Positions 57,274-64,000 of a stretch of 64,000 nt of DNA are shown in pieces. A model generated the notes under the pieces. That model ran no database searches, had not been told where the DNA came from, and worked only from the letters and a program-made list of their open reading frames with translations. This DNA is from Cristatella mucedo (lineage: Eukaryota; Bryozoa; Phylactolaemata; Cristatellidae). Position numbers and translations under genes: made by a program. The stretch spans positions 12,228,501 to 12,292,500 of the forward strand of contig WPIO01000004.1 of assembly GCA_009760855.2 (NCBI GenBank), given 5' to 3'. The first letter of the stretch is position 1, and each line of letters begins with the position of its first letter.

Positions 57274-60015
57274 TCACAGGTAGTCGTCCAGCACCACCCT
57301 GCGCATTGGCGTCCACTCCTTGATGTAGCCGCACTCGAGCGACAGGCCGCCTGACGACGGCGTGCCGCCTCCTCCGCCTGACGACGGCGTGATGCTACCC
57401 TGCAGCAGGCTGCCGGAAGAGCTGCCGTCGGTTGCCTCGCCGGCCACGTACGGCCTGGTCGACGAGTTCGCCGTCGAGAAGGACGACAGCGATCTGTTCT
57501 TCGCCTCACGGATCCGGAGCTCGCTCAGTGGCTTGCAGTTCTCCAGGACCTTCCTGTGCTTCATGTGCAGCAGCCAGATGAGCAGCACCGAGCCGCCGAC
57601 CACGAGCACGATGAGGGCGGCCAGCGTGGCCGCCGCCACCACGGCTCCTCCGTCCCCAGAGAGGATGCCCGCATCCGCTGCCGCCGCCGCCTCAGTGTCG
57701 TCTGCCAGCTCGGCCGGCGCGCGCCAGCGATCGGCAGCAGCGGCGGCCTGGCCGCCACCGCTGCTGCCAGCCTGCCTGCGCGGAAGCTTCGGGAAAACGG
57801 TGCAGTCGCGCTGCCACGCGCCGTCGTCGCTTTGCACGACGGTCGCGCACAGCTCGTACGCAAAGCTGCCGCCGCCGTCGGGCAGCTCCACCAAGGTCTC
57901 GTACGTGCCGTTGGAGCTGGCGACTGCCTCCAGCCGCCACACGATCGGCGCCTCGCCCACCCGCGTAACGTCGACGTAGGCGCTCTCACCGCGACCGTCC
58001 GCAAAGCCGACCCACGACAGGCTCAGCGTGTCGTTGGCGATAGCACGCAGCGTCACCCGCAGGTCGCCGCACAGCTCCTTCACGGGCGGCAGCAGCGGCC
58101 GCCGGGTGGCGTTAGGCTGCTGCTGGCAGCCTTCGCTGCTGCCGCTGGGCAGCCGATCGACGCTCAGGCCACGGCTCGAGGCCGGCCACACGCAAACGGC
58201 GTGACGGACAGGGACGGCCACCGACGGGTCGCCGGCGCCACGCCAGCCCACGGCCGAGGCGAGCTGCTGCAGCCACCGACTGTTGGTGCCGTCACCGCAG
58301 CCGTCGTCGTCGTCGCAGCGAAGCGGGTTGTCGCCGTAGTGCAGCTCGACGAGCTTGGGTGCGGCAGCCGTCGGCAGCGGCAACGAACTCAACCACGGAC
58401 CGACGAATGCGCAGGCGCCCAGCCGTGCCAGCCTGTTGCCCGACAGCCGCAGCCGACGCAGCTGCGCCAGGCCGGCGAAGGCGCCGGCGTGCAACGCCAC
58501 CAGCTCGTTGTCGCTCAGATCGAGCGTCTCGACGCCGGGCGCCAGCGCTGCCAGCTCGCCACCGGCGAGCTCGCGGAGCCGGTTGCCCGATGCGTCCAGC
58601 GAGCGCAGACCGACGAGGTTCAGGCCGACGCGGCAGTGCGGCCGACGCCGAGCATCGGGCAGCAGGGCAGTGAGCCTGTTTCGCCGCACGGCGAGCTCGC
58701 GCAGTGAGGGCGCGTCGAGCGCACACAGCCACGACAGGTCGGCGAGCGCATTACCACTCAGGTCGAGCGAGCGCAGTCGCGACATGCCGCGCAGCGCCGT
58801 CGCGCCGATCGACACTAGCCGATTGGAGGTGAGGCCGAGTGTCGCCAGGCGGCGCTCGAGTCCGGCAAGCACGTGCTCGCCGAGCGAGCTCAGCTCGTTC
58901 TCGTCGAGGCGAAGCTCGAGTGGCGGCGGCGGGGAATCGTTGCCGGCGACATCACCGGCTCCTCCCCTGCTGCCGCCGCTTCCGCTTGCTTGGCTCTTGA
59001 AGCAGTAGGGCTTCACCCACCGTATGCCGTTGCGGCGCAGGTCGAGGCGCTGGACGGTGCGCAAGGCCGGCGTTCGGCACAGCTGGCCGATGGACGACAG
59101 TCGATTGCCGCTGAGGTCGAGCCTCTGCAGGCCGTCCAGGTGCTGCATCCAGGGCACGGCGTCATCTCCGTCGTCCTCACCTTCACCAGCGCCGTCGGCT
59201 GCCGCCGTCAGCCGGTTGTCGGCGAGCAGCAGCTCGGCGAGTCCTTTGACGCCCTTGAATGCGCTCTCGTCGATCGATGCGATGGCGTTTCTCGACAGGT
59301 CGAGCGAGGCGATGCCATCTGGACTCGGGCGGAAGCAGTCGGGCGCCAGGGTGGCGATCTCGTTGCCGTCCAGGCGCAGCGACGTCGCCTGCCGGAAGTG
59401 GAGCCCACACGGGCTGACGATGCTGTTGGCGCTGAGGTCGAGCGAGCGCAGCCGCAGCTGCGCAAACGGCCCTCGGCTATCGCCTCTGTTGCCTTCCCGC
59501 TTGCCGGCCAGCTGCCGAAGCCTGTTTCCGCTGACGTTGAGCACACGCAGGTACGCCTCGACGCCGGCAAACGCTGCCGACGCCAGCGTCTCGATGGCAT
59601 TGCCGGCCAGGTCCAAGACTAGCTCCTCGTAAGCACCGTTGACGTGGCCGACGTAGGCTGCCAGGCAGCCGCGCGGCAGCTCGGCGATCGAGCTGCGGCT
59701 GAAGTTGAGTACGACGGTGCCTAGCTGGCTCGGGTCGCCCGAGCTGTCCCAGACTTCGGCAGCCAAAGCTCCGGCTGCCGAAGATGCACCACCTGCCGGG
59801 CACGGCAGTGACGGCGTGCTGCACTGAAGGACGTAGGCAAGCATGTCCGGCTGCTCGCAGCGACACAGAACGTCCATCTGTTGGGCAGGCAGCAGGCGAG
59901 ACAGGCTGCTGCGAAACATGCTGCATGTCGCCTGGGCAGTGGGCCATCGAGAGGCAAATATGGCGAGGGCAGCAGCAACCAACGGAAGCAGCCTAAGCCA
60001 CTGAACGGCAGCCAT
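57274..60015 (-). CDS. LRR-FN3 single-pass membrane receptor, intronless, 913 residues
   Basis: A single open frame runs from ATG at 60015 (context gtgcccATGG) to TGA at 57276; two codons upstream belong to the open frame but lack an ATG. Seen: a hydrophobic signal peptide (1 to about 29), a cysteine-bearing N-cap (about 30-65), roughly 16 leucine-rich repeats with LxxLxLxxN cores (about 99-541), a C-terminal cap containing NPLRC and a later WP-rich Cys pair (about 560-640), a fibronectin type III domain beginning near VKELCGDL (about 644-743), a membrane helix (about 788-815), and a 98-residue tail rich in Ser and Gly ending VVLDDYL. By known architecture it resembles FLRT or ELFN adhesion receptors (LRR-FN3-TM), but it is longer, and orthology is not claimed. 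The end D-Y-L would suit a class III PDZ ligand (inference). The coding region is very rich in GC and CpG, unlike its flanks. Confidence 0.88.
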   Translation of the reverse strand: MAAVQWLRLLPLVAAALAIFASRWPTAQATCSMFRSSLSRLLPAQQMDVLCRCEQPDMLAYVLQCSTPSLPCPAGGASSAAGALAAEVWDSSGDPSQLGTVVLNFSRSSIAELPRGCLAAYVGHVNGAYEELVLDLAGNAIETLASAAFAGVEAYLRVLNVSGNRLRQLAGKREGNRGDSRGPFAQLRLRSLDLSANSIVSPCGLHFRQATSLRLDGNEIATLAPDCFRPSPDGIASLDLSRNAIASIDESAFKGVKGLAELLLADNRLTAAADGAGEGEDDGDDAVPWMQHLDGLQRLDLSGNRLSSIGQLCRTPALRTVQRLDLRRNGIRWVKPYCFKSQASGSGGSRGGAGDVAGNDSPPPPLELRLDENELSSLGEHVLAGLERRLATLGLTSNRLVSIGATALRGMSRLRSLDLSGNALADLSWLCALDAPSLRELAVRRNRLTALLPDARRRPHCRVGLNLVGLRSLDASGNRLRELAGGELAALAPGVETLDLSDNELVALHAGAFAGLAQLRRLRLSGNRLARLGACAFVGPWLSSLPLPTAAAPKLVELHYGDNPLRCDDDDGCGDGTNSRWLQQLASAVGWRGAGDPSVAVPVRHAVCVWPASSRGLSVDRLPSGSSEGCQQQPNATRRPLLPPVKELCGDLRVTLRAIANDTLSLSWVGFADGRGESAYVDVTRVGEAPIVWRLEAVASSNGTYETLVELPDGGGSFAYELCATVVQSDDGAWQRDCTVFPKLPRRQAGSSGGGQAAAAADRWRAPAELADDTEAAAAADAGILSGDGGAVVAAATLAALIVLVVGGSVLLIWLLHMKHRKVLENCKPLSELRIREAKNRSLSSFSTANSSTRPYVAGEATDGSSSGSLLQGSITPSSGGGGGTPSSGGLSLECGYIKEWTPMRRVVLDDYL

Positions 60016-60789
60016 GGGCACACCGGTGGTGCCCTCTGCCGGTACTCGTTGCCTACTCCCGGCTTAATGAGTGGCCGATGTGTGCAGGTCCTGCAACGAG
60101 CGCGACAGCAGTCTGACAACATAGACGAGCTGAGCTTGGACTGCTGATGTGAACGTCAATGGAGACACTTTGAGGCCAGCACACATGCTGCTGCTGCTGC
60201 TTTAGTGTTTGCGCCGCGCTGCTTGGCGTGTGGCACCGGTGGCACCAGTGGGCCAGGCACGTGAGCTCGGTAAGCCTGCTCGGCTGTTGGGTTAGGCAGA
60301 ACAGAAGAGGACCAATGATGCAGTCTGGAAGCAAGTAGTTAGGGACGCTGCTCTGCCCGGAGCAGAAGACTTCCACCGCACGTGGGACGGTGGCCCACAA
60401 ATTGTTCATATACATACATACGCTTAGGTCCGTGAGCCACTGAAAAGAGCCGGTCGTGATAGTGATTGAGATTAAGCCTCTGTGTAGGTTGCAAGCAGCA
60501 ACGAAATATGTGGGCGTGTCACGACGATTAGAGCCAATAGCACTGGCAGTGCAAGGTTCAGTATCCTCTTAGAAGGCTCAGTCAGACATAAACTAATTCT
60601 CAGGCATGCCCATAGTCATACTGTACACCTCTGTAAACACATTGTTTGGATATCCAATAAATGACTGCTACCTAACCACCACTAATAGTCGAACGATCCA
60701 CTCTAATAGTCGAATGATGTTTATTAACACAGCTGCTCACGTTTCCAAAGTAACAAAAGGTGCCCCAACTCAATTAGGCTGAATGAGAC

Positions 60790-61071
60790 ACGATAACTGA
60801 TATCAGAGAGGGTAAGTGACAGAGAGAATGAGGGTGAGAGAGTTAAAGAAACAGAATGAAAGGTAGAGTGAGAGGAAGAGAGACTGAGAGAGAGAAAGAG
60901 CAAGAAAGGGGTAGAAAGAAAAGAGGGAGAGAGAAGAGAGAGAAAGAAGAGAAAGAGGAAGAGAGAGTGAGAGAGGGAGGGAAGGAGAGAGGGAGGGAAG
61001 GAGAGAGGGAGAGAGGGGGAGAGGGAGAGAGGGAGAGAGGGAGAGAGGGAGAGAGGGAGGAACGGAGAAAC

Positions 61072-61116
<45 letters not shown>

Positions 61117-61247
61117 GAGAGGGAGGGAAGGAGAGAGGGAGGGAAGGAGAGAGGGAGAGAGGGAGAGAGGGAGAGAGGGAGAGAGGAAGAGAGGGAGAGA
61201 GGGAGAGAGGGAGAGAGGGAGAGAGGGAGAAACGGAGAAACAGAGAC

Positions 61248-61343
<96 letters not shown>

Positions 61344-61370
61344 CGAGAGAGAGAGAGAGAGACAAAGAGA

Positions 61371-61402
<32 letters not shown>

Positions 61403-61410
61403 CAGAGCTT
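60790..61410. repeat. GA-rich tract of about 620 bp with internal duplication
   Basis: A block beginning GTGAGAGAGGGAGGGAAGG occurs at 60967 and 61113 and each copy ends in AACGGAGAAACAGAGACAG (61061 and 61231). The rest is a (GA)n core. Confidence 0.95.
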
Positions 61411-61575
61411 TTCGTAGGAGAGATTTGATCGACAGCCATGACACAGTAGAGTTCGGCTGCTGCCCGCAGCTAGGTAAGTGTTCCTGAAGACATGTTTCAG
61501 TAGCGTGTATGGTCTTAAGTCAGCAAGCCCGACAACCACCCCTTCCACCTGCAACGTGCACCATCACCGGCACCG

Positions 61576-61825
<250 letters not shown>

Positions 61826-62915
61826 GTATATATGCATGCACTCGAGGCTTCCTTCGGTCCTTAATGCACTTCAGCTGCTCCACTCGGAGAGCTGTATGCT
61901 CTCGTCGCTGGCTCTAGTAAGGAGAGATCGAACGGTTGCAAGGACTGCCCTATCGGCTGTACTCATACGCTCAATGCAACGACGTTTGCACTCAACCTCA
62001 GACTGCAGCGCTAGCAGGACATGCACAGCTTGGGTAGCAGCTAGGCAGCCGATCGGGAGGGAGGTGGGGTTCAGCTTAGCTGTCGGCTTTGTAGTAGCCG
62101 GCATAGTGACGGCAGTCGGCCACTCGGTGAGCAGGCTCCAGCACGTTGGTGTGAGTATAGTGGCCACATGGCGGTCGGGCAGGCAAGCACATTGTTTGGG
62201 ATGGCATTGTTTGGAATGGCCGTGCGGGATCCTGCCGTTCGCAGGACAATTACACGGGGCTCAGCAAAAAGACTGCTTGGTCACCAACCCGACACCTTAT
62301 GGTTCGGGATAGACAGACCGAGAGACACGTCTTTCATGCCTTATCTGCTCAAACAAATGCCTGCTGCTCGCAGACCGTTAAGCACCTGGTTCGGTGCACG
62401 CCAAAAACTGCCATCTGCAAACGACCTCCTTGCAGCAGCTGCCTGAAAAGAAAAACCCGTGACAGCTGCGATTGAAAGGGAGCTGCTAAGGCAGACGAAC
62501 AGGAGGGAGTTCCTCTGCGGATAGGAAGCTGTCCAGTATGCAGTACAGCGAGCAGATTGCCTTACCGAATTCTGGACAGCTTCCAATTTGCAGAGGAAAC
62601 CGAAAACCTCCCCGGTTGTGCTGCTGCTGCATGGCTGAAGCAACAGTACCACAGTGTACTAGATGCAGGATGCCTGTGGAGGAGGGGTCCTGACAGCAGC
62701 TGCCGGGGCCGTGCACCCTGCTCCAAGCTCGGCACCCTGCCGCCTCGGTGCCGACTTGCCAGAATCATGCTACATAACCCTGCCCAACCATAAACCGCCT
62801 GAAGGCTTGTCGGTCCGATACAGGTAGCGAATGCCGGCCGGTGTGAGTCACGACCGAGCCCTGCCAATGCCAATTTGCAAGGCAAATTGGCTAGAACCAG
62901 ATTCTAAGATAGATA

Positions 62916-63281
62916 TTGCACCTCTGGCAATCAGTCACCGAGAGGCCATTGAAACAAGGATACAGTAGATCTATGGTCGACGGAGTGCAGATCCGGTCAC
63001 AGACAGTATTGCACCAGCAATGCCAGCAAACTCGCGACGCCTACCCTGAATACACTGAGACTATTGTTCGAGTCAAATGCCTAACCGCTGGGCAGCCTAC
63101 TCTGTATTATTGTGAAGAGAACTCATGGCGATATGAGATTTTAACAAGAGGCTCGACCATCTCAGCTAGCTCCCTGCTCAGCCTGCTAGAACAGCCAGCC
63201 CCACCCAGTTCAAGTCCACATATCATCTTTCACGAGAATGGCATAGCACATGTGGTGCTGCAAACGTTGACAGACGACTGA
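62916..63281 (+). CDS. Open frame of 121 codons, uncharacterised
   Basis: The frame is open up to TGA at 63279 and has a plausible mixed composition (KCLTAGQPTLYYCEENSWRY). No signal peptide, domain or splice partner was found. It could be the last exon of a gene or chance. Confidence 0.25.
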   Translation: MHLWQSVTERPLKQGYSRSMVDGVQIRSQTVLHQQCQQTRDAYPEYTETIVRVKCLTAGQPTLYYCEENSWRYEILTRGSTISASSLLSLLEQPAPPSSSPHIIFHENGIAHVVLQTLTDD

Positions 63282-63416
63282 ACAGGAAATAGCTATCTAG
63301 AGGCACCCTTGCTTCATTCTGGCTGACATATAGGCAGCAACTGCATCAGCATCAGCAGCAGCAACATCGTCCTGAAGTTTATAACCCATTTAAAGAAGAC
63401 AACTAGTCCTCTAGAC

Positions 63417-63598
63417 CAGCGGTTCTCAACCTGTGGGCCACGACCCCTCTGGGGGTCGAACGAACCTTTAAAAGGGCCGCCTAAGACTATCAGAAAACAT
63501 TCATTTCCACATTTTGCACACAATTTTATGGTTGGGGGCGCCACAACATGAGGAACTGTATTAAATTATCGCAGCATTAGGAAGGCTGAGAAACACTG
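63417..63598. mobile_element. Non-autonomous hAT element, SPIN-like MITE, 182 bp
   Basis: The left end reads CAGCGGTTCTCAACCTGTGG and the right end, on the other strand, CAGTGTTTCTCAGCCTT, giving imperfect terminal inverted repeats of about 17 bp. The flanking octamers are ctctagac (63409-63416) and ctatggac (63599-63606), matching at 6 of 8 sites; the left one fits the hAT target form nTCTAGAn. Internal blocks such as GGGGGTCGAACGA, CGCCTAAGAC, TTTTATGGTTGGGGG and CACAACATGAGGAACTGTAT match what I remember of SPIN/hAT-Charlie non-autonomous elements of tetrapods. There is no coding capacity. The match is from memory, not a database search. Confidence 0.85.
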
Positions 63599-63689
63599 CT
63601 ATGGACCCTATGCCCACTTTACAGCTTCTACGATGCATGGCCCTGCTGCTGCCATGCATAACTAACATCATAAATGTCATTAATCTCAG

Positions 63690-64000
63690 GTCATGTCCAA
63701 GCACCTCTCAAAAAGGCTGCAGTCAGGCTAGTACTCAAGAAAGCAACACTGGACCAAGAGAACTTGAGCAACCCCCATCCAGTCTCCCTTCTACCGTTCC
63801 TATGAAAGACACTGGAACGACTCGTGGCAGACCAGCTGAACTCATATATTGGAACTTCAAACCTTGCTAGTAAGTTCCAGTCTGGTTTTAAGAGCTCATT
63901 ACTCTACAGAGTAAGCAATGCTTCGGGTGCATAATGACCTACTTAGTAATGCAGACTTAAATAGAGTATCTCTTCTTGTTTTGCTCGATCTTTCGGCAGC
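63690..64000 (+). mobile_element. L2/CR1-like LINE RT start, cut by the window edge
   Basis: Reads VRLVLKKATLDQENLSNPH, a YRPVS-like block with a frameshift, [25 protein letters not shown], then [10 protein letters not shown] at the last bases. This is the first part of a reverse transcriptase of the same family as 28.5-30.3 kb. Confidence 0.75.

Noticed and set aside
57556-58707. 383-codon plus-strand open frame, with others of 200-250 codons nearby
   Set aside because: Antisense shadows of the GC-rich LRR gene.

Overview
The window is nuclear DNA of an animal. Its genes are split into exons with GT-AG introns, it is dense in transposon remains and very long microsatellites, and it carries genes found only in animals: an atypical Rho GTPase of the RhoBTB family and a leucine-rich-repeat/FN3 membrane receptor. 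The RhoBTB protein is clearly diverged from what I know of vertebrate family members, and the reverse transcriptase fragments include both an L2/CR1-like type and an R2/NeSL-like type with a restriction-like endonuclease. I therefore favour an invertebrate, perhaps a lophotrochozoan, but the phylum cannot be fixed by reading alone. Layout from left to right: 0-5 kb holds a long GA microsatellite, a GC-rich stretch, and decayed LINE 3' ends. About 5.4-15.7 kb holds a minus-strand gene of at least six exons whose introns keep phase throughout; I do not recognise its family. Its 5' end lies against a CpG-rich stretch (15.6-16.35 kb) that is the likely promoter. 16.3-23.1 kb is SINEs, LINE ends and TA/CA/GA tracts with no convincing gene. 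23.36-40.55 kb on the plus strand is a complete RhoBTB gene: seven coding exons join in phase to 723 codons plus stop, giving GTPase domain, proline-rich linker, first BTB split by an insertion, second BTB, and the RhoBTB C-terminal region. Its introns contain LINE and SINE insertions. 40.6-57.2 kb is gene-poor: SINE tails, an R2-like LINE end beside TA/GA repeats, a small inverted-repeat element, and a diverged tandem array with a period near 172 bp (53.4-54.7 kb). 57.27-60.02 kb on the minus strand is an intronless, very GC-rich LRR-FN3 receptor gene of 913 codons. 60.8-61.8 kb is a 600-bp GA tract followed closely by a 245-bp CA tract. 63.4-63.6 kb is a 182-bp non-autonomous hAT element that closely resembles the SPIN-type elements known from tetrapods, with terminal inverted repeats and imperfect 8-bp target duplications. 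The window ends inside another LINE. The repeats form a connected system. At least two tRNA-derived SINE families are present. The SINE of family A ends in a short stem-loop tail that is also found at the 3' ends of the L2/CR1-like LINE copies, so the LINE machinery probably mobilised the SINE. The three genes have no visible functional link to one another: two are intracellular or unknown and one is a cell-surface protein.
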